38,204 bases of DNA from Teichococcus aestuarii. GTDB taxonomy: Bacteria; Pseudomonadota; Alphaproteobacteria; Acetobacterales; Acetobacteraceae. The stretch is from positions 1 through 38,204 of the forward strand of contig NZ_PDOA01000027.1 of NCBI RefSeq assembly GCF_003116135.1, in the 5' to 3' direction. A model generated the notes under the pieces. That model worked only from the letters and a program-made list of their open reading frames with translations. It did not search any database and was not told where the DNA came from. Position 1 is the first letter of the stretch. Every line of letters begins with the position of its first letter. The position numbers and the translations under genes are program-made. Below are positions 23,980-32,008 of this stretch, one piece after another.

Positions 23980-24933
23980 TTACTTCGCCGCCAGGGCGTT
24001 GGCCTCGCGATAATAGCGCTTGGCGCCCTCGTGCATGGGCACGCTGATGTCCTGCGCGCCGAACTTCACGTCGGCCTGCTTCATGGAGCCGACCACGTTG
24101 CGCAGCGTGCCGACGTTCTCCCACATCGCCTTGGTCATGCGGTAGACCTGGTCGGCATCGCGGTCGCACTGGGTGATGATGTGCGTCGTGTAGGTGATGG
24201 TGGAGGGCGTGCCCTGCTGCTGCGGATAGGTGCCGGCGGGCAGCGGGTTAAGGCGATAGGCCTCGTTGATCTTCTGCATGCCCGCCGAATAGGCGGACAG
24301 GTCGAGCAGCCGCATCTCGCGCGCCGAGGCGAGGTCCATCACCGCGCTGGCGGGGATGGTGGTGCCGAGGGTGAAAGCCTGGGCATGCCCGTCCTTCATC
24401 AGCCCGACAGCGTCGGTGTAGCCGGTCTGGAAGTTCGGCTTGATGTCGTCATAGGACAGGCCCGCCACCTTCAGGAGCTGCTGGGTGATGACCTCGGCGG
24501 TGTTGCCGCGCGGCTGGATCGCGACGGAGCGGCCTTTCAGATCCTCCACCCGCGAGATGCCGGAATCCCCCAGCACCACGAGCTGGAACCACTGCGGGTA
24601 GAGCGAGCCGATGTTGCAGACGTTGCTCACCTTGCCGGGAAAGGGCGCGCGGCCCTGCAGGCCGTCCACCGTGCTGATCGAGTTGGCGAAGGCGATGCCC
24701 GCCTTGCCCTCGCCCACGCCGCGCACGTTGATCACGCCGGCGCCGGGCACGACCTGCAGCGAGAGGTCCGGCACGTTGTGCTCCCAGATGTTCTTGAGCG
24801 CGCCGCCGAGCGGGATCCAGGAGCCGCCCTGCGGCCCGGTCATGAAGCGGAGTTGCTCGGCGCCGGCCGGCGTGGCGAGGCTGGCGGCGAAGCCGCTGGC
24901 AAGGGCCATACCCAGGATCGCGGTCTTGCGCAT
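23980..24933 (-). CDS. TAXI-family TRAP transporter solute-binding protein
   Basis: This 317-residue protein has a signal peptide (MRKTAILGMALASGFAASLA...AGA, cleavage near 25). TAXI features follow: LRFMTGPQGGSWIPLGGAL, VRGVGEGKAGIAFANS, GRSVAIQPRGNTAEVITQQL. It would bind the substrate in the periplasm for the fused permease 12 bases downstream. The operon diverges from a sensor kinase/response regulator pair across a 206-base gap, suggesting that pair controls it. Confidence 0.93.
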   Translation of the reverse strand: MRKTAILGMALASGFAASLATPAGAEQLRFMTGPQGGSWIPLGGALKNIWEHNVPDLSLQVVPGAGVINVRGVGEGKAGIAFANSISTVDGLQGRAPFPGKVSNVCNIGSLYPQWFQLVVLGDSGISRVEDLKGRSVAIQPRGNTAEVITQQLLKVAGLSYDDIKPNFQTGYTDAVGLMKDGHAQAFTLGTTIPASAVMDLASAREMRLLDLSAYSAGMQKINEAYRLNPLPAGTYPQQQGTPSTITYTTHIITQCDRDADQVYRMTKAMWENVGTLRNVVGSMKQADVKFGAQDISVPMHEGAKRYYREANALAAK

Positions 24934-25139
24934 CGTTCTCTCCCTGCATTGCTGGCCCGGTTTATGGCGTCTCGAGCGCGGGAACCCCGCCGCGACCGTG
25001 CCGAGCCTTGGGAGAGAGATGGCGCGCCCGGAGGCGCCGGCCTACCGCGTAGCATTACGTAGGCGGCGGCGCGCCCCGCCTCGCGCTAGGATGCGTTCCC
25101 GCGCGGCAAGGTGCCGGGCGGAGCGGAAGGGAGAGGCGC

Positions 25140-27677
25140 GTGCCGGCAGAAGGGAGCGCCGCGGCGGCGGGGCTTGGCCAGCGGCCGGCGGGGTGGCGGC
25201 TGTCCTGGCACCTGGCCGCGCTCTGCTTGGCCGTGCTGGCGCCAATGCTGGCGATCGGCGGCGTGCTGGTGCTGTACTTGGCCAGCGCAGAGCGCGCGCG
25301 GCACGAGATGGACGCGCGGCAGGCGGCCTGGCGACTGACGGCGGTGCTGGACCGCGAGCTGAGCTCGTTGCAGACGCTGCTGCGTGTGCTCGCCACCTCC
25401 GATCACCTGCAGGCCGGCGACGTCGGCGCCTTCATCGCTCGCGCGGCGCAGGTGCCGCGCCCGCCGGGCGCCGAGATCGCGCTGCACGATGCACGAGGCC
25501 GCCCGGTGGCCGACACCGGCGCCGGACGCGCCGCCATCCCCGGCGGCCCGCCGGACGCGCCGGTCTCGGGCCTCATGCTGGCCGGGCCCGGTGGGCAGGC
25601 CAGCTTCGTGATCACCGCTCCCGCGAACCTCGGCGGGGCGGCTGCCCGGCTGAGCCTGATCGTGCCGCTCGCCCATTTGGAGGGGCCGGTGCAGGCGGCG
25701 ACCGTGCCGCGCAGCATGACCGCCAGCGTGACCGACGCCGGGGGCCACATCCTGGCGCGCAGCCACCAGGCGGCGCGCCTCGTGGGCGGTCAGGTGGCGC
25801 CGGAGCTCCGCATCCCACCCGGCGCGGCGCAGGGCTGGCGGGAGAGCCACGACGCCGATGGCGAGGCGGTGGTGATGGCCTTCAGCCGCTCCTCCACCGC
25901 GGGTTGGACGGCGGCAGTGTTCATGCCGGCCAGCGCCTTCGCTGCGCCGCTGCGGCGCCTGTTCTGGAGCGCGCTCGCCCTCGCGCTGGCGCTGGCGGTG
26001 CTGGTTGCGGGACTCGCCTCGCTCTTCGCGCGGCGCATCAGCCGTCCGATCGCGGGCCTCGCCGCCTTCGCCGGCGGCGCCGCCCTGCCGGAGCACTGGC
26101 CCGCCGGGCCGGTGCGCGAGGTGGACGCAGTGGGCAGGGCGCTGCTGGAGGCCCGCACCGAGGCACGCGAGCGGCTGCGCCGCTCGGAGGACCTGCTGCG
26201 GACGCTGGACCGGGCGCAGGTGCTGGTGCGCGAACCGGGCGGGCGGATCACCATCTGGACCTCCGGCTGCGAGCACCTCTACGGCTGGCGGCGCGAGGAG
26301 GCGCTGGGCCACATGGCGCACGATCTGCTGGAAACCCATTTCGCGCTGCCGCCGGAGCAGATCATGGACCGACTGCTGCGGACCGGAGAATGGCAGGGCG
26401 AGCTGCGCCAGCGCCGGCGCGACGGCAGCGAGATCACCGTCATCAGCCACTGGGCGCTGCGCAGCGGGACCGCGAGCGGACCGCAGGCGGTGGTCGAGAC
26501 GAGCCACGACATCTCCGCCCTACGCGAGGCGGAGGCGGCGCTGCGGCTGAACCGCGACCTGCTTGCCTCCGTGCTCGACGCCAGCATCGAGCCGATCAGC
26601 GCCTGCGACCTGAAAGGCCGTTTCGTCATCCTGAACGAGCCTGCGGCGCGGCTGCTTGGCAGCAGCGCCGCGGCAGCGGTGGGGCGGACAGTGGAGGCGC
26701 TGCTGCCCGGCTCCCCCCTGGCGGCGACGCGGGCGGTGGATGCGGACGTGGCCGCCAGCGGCCGCGGGCAGGTGATCGAGACCGAGCTGCCCGACGGCGA
26801 TGGCGGCGCGCGGGTGCTGTTGTCGAGCAAGACGCCCTGGCGCGACGGCGCCGGGCGCATCTGCGGCGTCGTCACCGTCTCGCGCGACATCACGGCACGG
26901 CGGCAGGCCATGGCCCGCTCGCAGCAATTGCAGGAGGAACTGCTGCACGTCTCGCGGCTCAGCGCCATGGGGGCGCTGGCGGCGGAGCTGGCGCACGAGC
27001 TGAACCAGCCGCTGACGGCGGTGGCCAACTTCGCCGACGCCGCGCGCCGCCTGCTGGGCGCCACCGGGAACGATGCCGCGCCCACCCTGCCCGCCGCGCG
27101 GGAGGCAATGGCGGAGGCGACCGAGCAGGCCATCCATGCCGGCCGCATCGTCCGCCGCCTGCGCGGCTTCATCGGCCGCGGCGAGACCGACCGCAGGCCC
27201 GTCGTGCTCGGCCCGCTGGTGGAGGAGGCGGTGCGGCTGGCCATGACCGGCTCCGGCCGTCAGGGGGTGGCGCTGGAGCTGCGGTTGGAGGCGGCGGCGG
27301 CGCTCGTCGTCGCCGCCGACCGGGTGCAGGTGCAGCAGGTGGTGGTGAATCTGGTGCGCAACGCGCTGGAGGCGATGGGCGGGAGCCCGCGCCGCCGGCT
27401 CAGCGTCACCGCCGCGCGGGAAGGGGCGGAGGCGGTGCTGCGTGTCGCCGACACCGGGCCCGGCATCGCCGCCGAGGTGGCGCCGCGCCTGTTCGAACCT
27501 TTCGTCAGCACCAAGCCGGAGGGCATGGGGATCGGCCTGTCGATCTGCCGCTCGATCCTGGGCACGCATGGCGGCCGGCTCTCCGTCACAGAAACCCCCG
27601 GCGGCGGCGCCACCTTCACCGTGGCGCTGCCACTCGCGCCGGAAGGCGCCAGAGCAGGAGAGACGTCCGATGGATGA
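25140..27677 (+). CDS. membrane sensor histidine kinase with PAS domains
   Basis: This 845-residue protein starts at GTG 25140 after GGGAGAGG. Membrane helices at about 26-50 and 274-296 enclose a periplasmic sensor domain of about 220 residues. Two PAS-like domains follow (WTSGCEHLYGWRREEALGHM; then LDASIEPISACDLKGRFVIL). The HisKA box is AELAHELNQPLTAVANF with H619 as phosphoacceptor. The ATPase domain has an N box VVVNLVRNALEAMG, G1 VADTGPGIA and G2 GMGIGLSICRS. The DctB/FixL-like layout, and position divergent to a TRAP operon, suggest it senses the transported solute. It overlaps the regulator gene by eight bases. Confidence 0.93.
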   Translation: MPAEGSAAAAGLGQRPAGWRLSWHLAALCLAVLAPMLAIGGVLVLYLASAERARHEMDARQAAWRLTAVLDRELSSLQTLLRVLATSDHLQAGDVGAFIARAAQVPRPPGAEIALHDARGRPVADTGAGRAAIPGGPPDAPVSGLMLAGPGGQASFVITAPANLGGAAARLSLIVPLAHLEGPVQAATVPRSMTASVTDAGGHILARSHQAARLVGGQVAPELRIPPGAAQGWRESHDADGEAVVMAFSRSSTAGWTAAVFMPASAFAAPLRRLFWSALALALALAVLVAGLASLFARRISRPIAGLAAFAGGAALPEHWPAGPVREVDAVGRALLEARTEARERLRRSEDLLRTLDRAQVLVREPGGRITIWTSGCEHLYGWRREEALGHMAHDLLETHFALPPEQIMDRLLRTGEWQGELRQRRRDGSEITVISHWALRSGTASGPQAVVETSHDISALREAEAALRLNRDLLASVLDASIEPISACDLKGRFVILNEPAARLLGSSAAAAVGRTVEALLPGSPLAATRAVDADVAASGRGQVIETELPDGDGGARVLLSSKTPWRDGAGRICGVVTVSRDITARRQAMARSQQLQEELLHVSRLSAMGALAAELAHELNQPLTAVANFADAARRLLGATGNDAAPTLPAAREAMAEATEQAIHAGRIVRRLRGFIGRGETDRRPVVLGPLVEEAVRLAMTGSGRQGVALELRLEAAAALVVAADRVQVQQVVVNLVRNALEAMGGSPRRRLSVTAAREGAEAVLRVADTGPGIAAEVAPRLFEPFVSTKPEGMGIGLSICRSILGTHGGRLSVTETPGGGATFTVALPLAPEGARAGETSDG

Positions 27678-28302
27678 GGAACGCATCGCCTATGTCGTCG
27701 ATGACGAGGCGGTTGTGCGCCGCTCGGTGGTGATGCTGCTCGACGCCGCCGGCTTCAAGGCCACCGCCTTCGAGTCCGGCGAGAGTTTCCTGGCCGCCGC
27801 CGCCGCCGGCCTGCCCTTCGGCTGCCTGCTGCTCGACCTGCGGATGCCCGGCATGGACGGGCTCGCGGTGCAGCGCGAGCCGGCGGCGCGCGGCATCGAC
27901 ATGCCGGTGGTGGTGATCACCGCACATGGCGACGTGCCGGTGGCCGTGCAGGCAATGAAGCTCGGCGCTGTGGATTTTATCGAGAAGCCCTATGACGGCG
28001 AGGCGCTGCTGCGCGCCGCCGGCGCGGCCCTCGCCGGCGGCGCCGAGCGCCAGGCCCAGCAGCGGGAAGCGGCGGAGGCGGCGGAGCGGCTGGCGCTGTT
28101 GACGCCGCGCGAGAGCGAGGTAGTGCGAGGCTTGGTGGCGGGGCGGCAGAACAAGGAGATCGCCCGCGACCTGCAGCTCAGCCCGCGCACGGTCGAGGTG
28201 CACCGCGCCAACGCCATGGAGAAGCTCGGCGCGCGCAGCGTGTCGGAGGCCGTGCGCTTGGCGCTGGTGGCGGGTATCGCGGCACCAGCGCAGGAGGGCT
28301 GA
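27670..28302 (+). CDS. FixJ-family response regulator
   Basis: This 210-residue protein has a receiver domain with acidic pocket D11-D12, phosphoacceptor D56 (LLLDLRMPGMDG), T84 and K106 (DFIEKPYD). A LuxR/FixJ-type HTH follows, with LTPRESEVVRGLVAGRQNKE and ARDLQLSPRTVEVHR. It is the partner of the kinase gene it overlaps. It would activate transcription when phosphorylated, most likely of the divergent TAXI-TRAP operon. The IS5 copy begins 71 bases after its stop. Confidence 0.95.
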   Translation: MDEERIAYVVDDEAVVRRSVVMLLDAAGFKATAFESGESFLAAAAAGLPFGCLLLDLRMPGMDGLAVQREPAARGIDMPVVVITAHGDVPVAVQAMKLGAVDFIEKPYDGEALLRAAGAALAGGAERQAQQREAAEAAERLALLTPRESEVVRGLVAGRQNKEIARDLQLSPRTVEVHRANAMEKLGARSVSEAVRLALVAGIAAPAQEG

Positions 28303-28372
28303 GCGCGGAGCGTGCCAGGCAGGGTCTCCGTTTGCGGGGATACCGTCCGCTTGCGGGGTGTCTCGATCAACT

Positions 28373-29655
28373 GGAGACCTCGAAGTACCCGCCGCTGCAT
28401 GACCATTGGGAGCTTGATGGTCGCGCCCGGTCATGACGCGAGCCTGCTGATGGAGCTGGATGATGGGCTTGGCGCCGCTGGCGCCGCTCTTTGTGGAGCT
28501 GCCGGGCTATCCGGGCGCAGTTCGGGTGCTGAGCCAGGCAAGGCGGGCAAAGTTGTACGCCAGGTTGGCCATGCCGATCTTCACCTGCGCCCGGGCCAGG
28601 CCGATGGTGCGGACGAACAGCGCCATGCGGTGCTTCTGTGCGGCGAAGACATGCTCGATGCCAGAGCGGATCCGGGCGCGTGATGCATTGGCTTTCGCCT
28701 GCAGTTCGGAGAGTGGGCGCCGAGGCGGCCGGCGGAACAGGATGCGCTCGCTCAGGCCGCGCCGTTCCAGCACTTTCAGATTGCGCTTCGTGCGGTAGGC
28801 GGTGTCGGCCCAGACACGGCTGGCGGTGTTCTCGGGATCGAGCAGGCCAGCAAAGCTGCGGCTATCATGCTGGGCCGCATCTGTCACCGTCCAGCGGCGG
28901 ATCAGCCCGTGCCGCCGGTCGATGCCGATATGGCTCTTGTAGCCGAAGATCGGCACCGCGATCTGGATGGCTTGGCGCTATGTGCCTTCTGGTTTGGGCT
29001 TGGTCCTGCCGCGCTTGAGCGTCCAGCGGGCATCCCGGTCCTTTTGCGCCCGCTTGGCCTTCGACCAATGCGCCGGCGTGCCGCCCTCCCGGATCGTGGC
29101 CTTCTCCTCCAGGGTGAGCTTCTGGCGCGGCGCGGCGATGATCGTGGCGTCGATGATCTGCCCGCCCATGGCGAGGAGGCCCTTGGCGGTCAGAACCTCG
29201 TCGAAGCGGCGGAACAGCCCTTCGATGGCACCCGCCTGCTTGAGCTGCTCGCGGTAGAGCCAGATCGTCTTGGCATCCGGCACCGCCTGGTGCAGGCCGA
29301 GACCCGCGAAGCGCATGAACGACAACCGGTCCCGCAGTTGGAACTCTGCCTGCTCATCCGAGAGGCTGTAGAGCGCCTGCAGCACCAGGACGCGGAACAT
29401 CAGCACCGCATCGTAGGGCGGGCGCCCACCACGGCTGCGGTCCGACCGCCTCAGCGCCGCCTCCAGTACGGGGCGGAAGATCTCGAAGTCGACCACGGCT
29501 GAGAGGCGCTCCAGCGGGTCGCCCGCCGCCGAGAGGGCGGCATACCGCTCGTCGACATTGAAGAAGCCAGGCTTACCCGCCATCACCATTGCCTCCGCTG
29601 ACCGAAGTCAGGGAATCAGATCAGCGCAGCGAGCGCGAGGTATTTCGAAGTGTCC
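28373..29655 (-). mobile_element. IS5-family insertion sequence, copy B (inverted, defective)
   Basis: This is a second 1283-bp copy of the element at 17896-19178, in the opposite orientation, with the same ends (GGAGACCTCGAAGTACC at 28373 and GTATTTCGAAGTGTCC ending at 29655). Its transposase carries a nonsense codon. Together the two copies bracket 9.2 kb of cargo as inverted repeats. No clear target duplication flanks either this copy or the pair. Confidence 0.88.
28507..29583 (-). pseudogene. IS5-family transposase with nonsense mutation
   Basis: The sequence is nearly identical to the intact transposase, but the Gln codon in EGTQRQTIQ is TAG (EGT-stop-RQAIQ) near 28980, cutting the protein at about 200 residues before the second catalytic Asp. 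The rest of the frame is open, so the lesion is a single CAG-to-TAG change. It could still be mobilised in trans by copy A. Confidence 0.88.
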
Positions 29656-29860
29656 ACCTGATAGAGCTTCATGGTGGCAGGTAGCAGGCGCTGAGCGGCG
29701 AAGTCCTGAAGCTCCTGCCGAAAGCCATACCCGCAGCGGCAATGCACCTCTAGCCCGTAGCCGAAGCGATACGAGGGGATCAACGGGCTTCAGTCTGCCG
29801 TAGTTGGCCACCAGGCAGCCAATCATTGCAAAGGTGAAAATAATTTGTGAACATTGCTAA
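29656..29860. other. intergenic stretch between IS copy B and the partition locus
   Basis: A minus-strand frame reads LEVHCRCGYGFRQELQDFAA, then QRLLPATMKLYQ, and runs directly into the IS end at 29655. It may be the stub of a small gene truncated by the insertion, but no family is recognised. The part nearest parB is unusually AT-rich for this replicon. Confidence 0.3.
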
Positions 29861-29876
29861 CTATCGCACTATCTCA

Positions 29877-30197
29877 CTAGCTAACTGGCGCGATAGGTGG
29901 CTTGCCGTAGCGCTCAAACAGCAGGTTTAGGCCCTCGGCTATCAGGTCGGCCTGATCCTTGTCCGTATCCAGCGCAATCTGGGCGAGCTGCTTCCGCACG
30001 GCGGGGTCTACCCAGACGCCAATGGATACCTTGCCAATCCGCGAGCGCTGAACGGTGCGGCCAGTCAGGGCGGCGGACGGTGCGGCCTCTGCCGGAGCTT
30101 GCGGAGGAACCGAAGTGGGCTTTGGGTGACGCTGCACCCCTTCCCTTTCCTCATGGCTCCGCATCGCCGCCATGAAATCCACAGGCTTCTTGCTCAT
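29877..30197 (-). CDS. parB: small RHH-like partition partner (ParB/ParG-type)
   Basis: This is a 106-residue protein. The N-terminal half is flexible and basic/Pro-rich (HPKPTSVPPQAPAEAAPSA). The C-terminal half (GVWVDPAVRKQLAQIALDTD, then KDQADLIAEGLNLLFERYG) has the strand-helix-helix pattern of ribbon-helix-helix DNA-binding proteins. This layout matches centromere-binding partners of small ParA proteins (type Ib). The start overlaps the parA stop (ATGA). It probably binds the CTAGTGCAC-type repeats around the operon. Confidence 0.75.
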   Translation of the reverse strand: MSKKPVDFMAAMRSHEEREGVQRHPKPTSVPPQAPAEAAPSAALTGRTVQRSRIGKVSIGVWVDPAVRKQLAQIALDTDKDQADLIAEGLNLLFERYGKPPIAPVS

Positions 30198-30880
30198 GCC
30201 GCCTCAACCTTCTTAGGCACTTTCACCTTAGTTAACTTCTTAACTAGTGCACTAGTAGACATTCCTACTTGTGCACTTACCCACTGCATAAGAGAATCAA
30301 TCTCTTGCGCGGCTTTGCCCGCCGGCTCGTATTCCTGCGCCGTCTGTCCGGCGAGCAGGCAGCGGTTGAAGGCGACCCGCTGGCCTAGCCGGAGCGGGCA
30401 AACAGCCATCCCGAATTGCGCAGTGATGGCTTTGGCTGCCTCGTCGGCCACCGTACCCTGCGCCGCCACCTCGTTCAGCACGGCATAGGTTGGTTTCTTC
30501 AGGTAGTTCAGCAGGTCGGCGGTTTTCCGCATCGCCCGCAAATCCATGATCGAGGGCTGGCACGGCACCAAGATTAGATCGGCGGCCCGTGCCGCATCCA
30601 GTGCCGTTCCCTCGCTATGCGGAGCGGTATCCAGCACCACTAGCTCCGCCCCATGCTCCTTGGCAGCCTCCAGTGTCTTTCCCAGCCGAGACGGAGGAAC
30701 CGCCATCACATAGGGTCGCTCGGCTTGGCGGGCGTCCTTCCATTCGGCGGCGGAGGTCTGGGGGTCGAGATCGACCAGCAGCGTCTGACTGCCTGCCGTC
30801 TCAAAGGCGGTGGCCAGATGGATGGCCAGCGTAGTTTTGCCTACGCCACCCTTCTGGCTGATAAGTGCAATGGTGCGCAT
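30194..30880 (-). CDS. parA: ParA-family partition ATPase
   Basis: This 228-residue protein has the deviant Walker A motif KGGVGKTT (K10-T17), LLVDLDPQTSAAEW for the A' motif and LVVLDTAPHSEGTALDAARA for Walker B. It has no N-terminal HTH, so it is a small type Ib ParA. The ribosome site is GGAGAAGAG. It drives plasmid segregation with the RHH protein. The C-terminal codons contain a CTAGTGCACTAG palindrome (30244-30255), one of the repeats discussed for this locus. Confidence 0.93.
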   Translation of the reverse strand: MRTIALISQKGGVGKTTLAIHLATAFETAGSQTLLVDLDPQTSAAEWKDARQAERPYVMAVPPSRLGKTLEAAKEHGAELVVLDTAPHSEGTALDAARAADLILVPCQPSIMDLRAMRKTADLLNYLKKPTYAVLNEVAAQGTVADEAAKAITAQFGMAVCPLRLGQRVAFNRCLLAGQTAQEYEPAGKAAQEIDSLMQWVSAQVGMSTSALVKKLTKVKVPKKVEAA

Positions 30881-31014
30881 GTGTGCTCTTCTCCTAGTGG
30901 GCTAGTGCACTGGCTCTCTGAACGATCAGCCAACCAGAGGCACCCCTGGATTGCTCTCTATCGCACTATCTCACTCGACCGCTAGTGCCCCTGTATGAAA
31001 GTGGAACAGTTCGA

Positions 31015-31040
31015 TAGCGCACTAGTGCACTAGTGCGCTA
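31015..31040. promoter_or_regulatory. 26-bp perfect palindrome upstream of parA
   Basis: TAGCGCACTAGTG at 31015-31027 is followed directly by its exact complement (CACTAGTGCGCTA) at 31028-31040. It contains two abutting CACTAGTG units. Related half sites CTAGTGCAC lie at 30902-30910 and within parA (30244-30255), and a CTAGTGCCC variant near 30982. This is a strong candidate for a partition site or par operator. Confidence 0.6.
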
Positions 31041-31164
31041 ATGGCTTGCCTGTAGGCAAAAGATACTGATCTATCAAAGCCTTACCGGAGCGACGTCATG
31101 GACGTGATCGGCTACCTGCGGAACCTGAACCAGTGGCCGACAGGGCCACACCCCTATCTAGCCG

Positions 31165-31470
31165 GTGACGGCTCCCCATTGCCTGCTGCGAGACCGGAGC
31201 GAGCGGCTGCGCTTCGCCAGCATGGAACACCTGCTGGAGCATTGGGCCTATATGTTCTTTCAGGGCATCGAGATGCTGACGCTCTGTGAGGCGGATCGGG
31301 ACGCGGCCATGGTCGCACGGGGACGGGTCGAGGTAGCGGAGGATGAAAAAACGCTGCGGCTGATCGCTGTCACGAGCGGGGTGAGCGAAGCGGCAGCGGA
31401 TACGCTGGTGAGGCGGCCAGTAGAGGCGGGGAGGGCGATTGGGCACTTTGAACTACCTGCTGGGGCGTAG
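31165..31470 (+). CDS. hypothetical small plasmid protein
   Basis: This frame of up to 101 residues contains RLRFASMEHLLEHWAYMFFQ, then GIEMLTLCEADRDAAMVARG, a plausible helical protein. Another frame starting at ATG 31098 with a better ribosome site (CGGAGCG) overlaps its first part, so a frameshift or a different start is possible. It lies between the par palindrome and an IS5 remnant. No family is recognised. Confidence 0.35.
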   Translation: MTAPHCLLRDRSERLRFASMEHLLEHWAYMFFQGIEMLTLCEADRDAAMVARGRVEVAEDEKTLRLIAVTSGVSEAAADTLVRRPVEAGRAIGHFELPAGA

Positions 31471-31499
31471 CTTTCGTGAACAGGACCGTTGCCTCAGGC

Positions 31500-31851
31500 C
31501 GTGACGCGCACCCCGCTGATGAGGCTGGATAATTGGCTTGGGGCGTTTGGCGCGCTTCTACGCGGCGGCCACGGGCTTATGCGGACGCAGTTCGGGCGCG
31601 GAGCTAGGCCAAGCAGCGGAAGTTGTAGGCCAGATTGCCACGCCGACGGTACGCACGAACAGCGCCATGCGGTGCTCCTGCGCGGCGAAAACATGCTCGA
31701 TGTCGGAGCGGATCCGGGCGTGTGAGGCAATGGCCTTCGCCTGCTGCTTGTAAAGCCCGCGCCCCGGTGCTTTGCGGAGCTGGATGCGCTCGCTCAAGCC
31801 GCACCGCTCTAAGGCTTCGAGATTGCGCCGGGCGGGTCCTTCGAGGTGTCC
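31500..31851 (-). pseudogene. diverged, internally deleted IS5-family remnant
   Basis: The minus strand encodes LSERIQLRKAPGRGLYKQ and HARIRSDIEHVFAAQEHRMA, the C-terminal transposase region of the same IS5 group but clearly diverged. A terminal repeat, GGTCCTTCGAGGTGTCC (31835-31851), resembles the ends of the complete copies. Most of the transposase 5' part is gone. It lies next to the replication iterons. Confidence 0.7.
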
Positions 31852-31853
31852 AG

Positions 31854-31862
31854 TTGTCCACA
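31854..31862 (+). promoter_or_regulatory. candidate DnaA box at the replication origin
   Basis: TTGTCCACA differs from the consensus TTATCCACA at one position and lies 53 bases before the first iteron. A short AT-richer stretch (about 31885-31912) lies between them. Confidence 0.4.
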
Positions 31863-31914
31863 GCTTTGCCGTGAAAGCTACAGGAAGGATAGAGGTTCTA
31901 GATAATAGGTTTGT

Positions 31915-31972
31915 GTCACCGATTACACGCGGGCTTTGTCACCGATTACACGTGCAAACCGTCACCGATTAC
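31915..31972 (+). repeat. replication iterons, group 1 (three copies, 23-bp period)
   Basis: GTCACCGATTACAC occurs at 31915-31928 and 31938-31951, and GTCACCGATTAC at 31961-31972; starts are exactly 23 bases apart, about two helical turns. They belong to the same family as the four copies beyond the IS256 insertion and are likely RepA-binding sites. Confidence 0.75.
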
Positions 31973-32008
31973 CTGTGGACGACGGGGGTGATTCACCCGT
32001 CTTGCCCT

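Larger units (their letters stand above)
29861..30975. repeat. 18-bp direct repeats flanking the par operon
   Basis: CTATCGCACTATCTCACT occurs identically at 29861-29878 and 30958-30975, just downstream of the RHH gene and upstream of parA. Such a perfect pair around a partition operon suggests partition-protein or operator sites, or a footprint of module insertion. Confidence 0.65.

Noticed and set aside
21478-25062. A 1194-codon open frame on the plus strand
   Set aside because: It is antisense to the TRAP permease and TAXI genes, which have clear family motifs. Its composition (His/Arg/Gly/Gln-rich) is typical of the complement of GC-rich coding DNA.
24611-27733. A 1040-codon plus-strand frame across the kinase locus
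   Set aside because: It is an off-frame shadow of the histidine kinase with Arg/Gly/Ala-rich, motif-free translation.
17896-29655. Classical composite transposon made of the two IS5 copies
   Set aside because: No matching direct repeats were found outside the pair (left flank ends CAGGA, right flank begins ACCTG).
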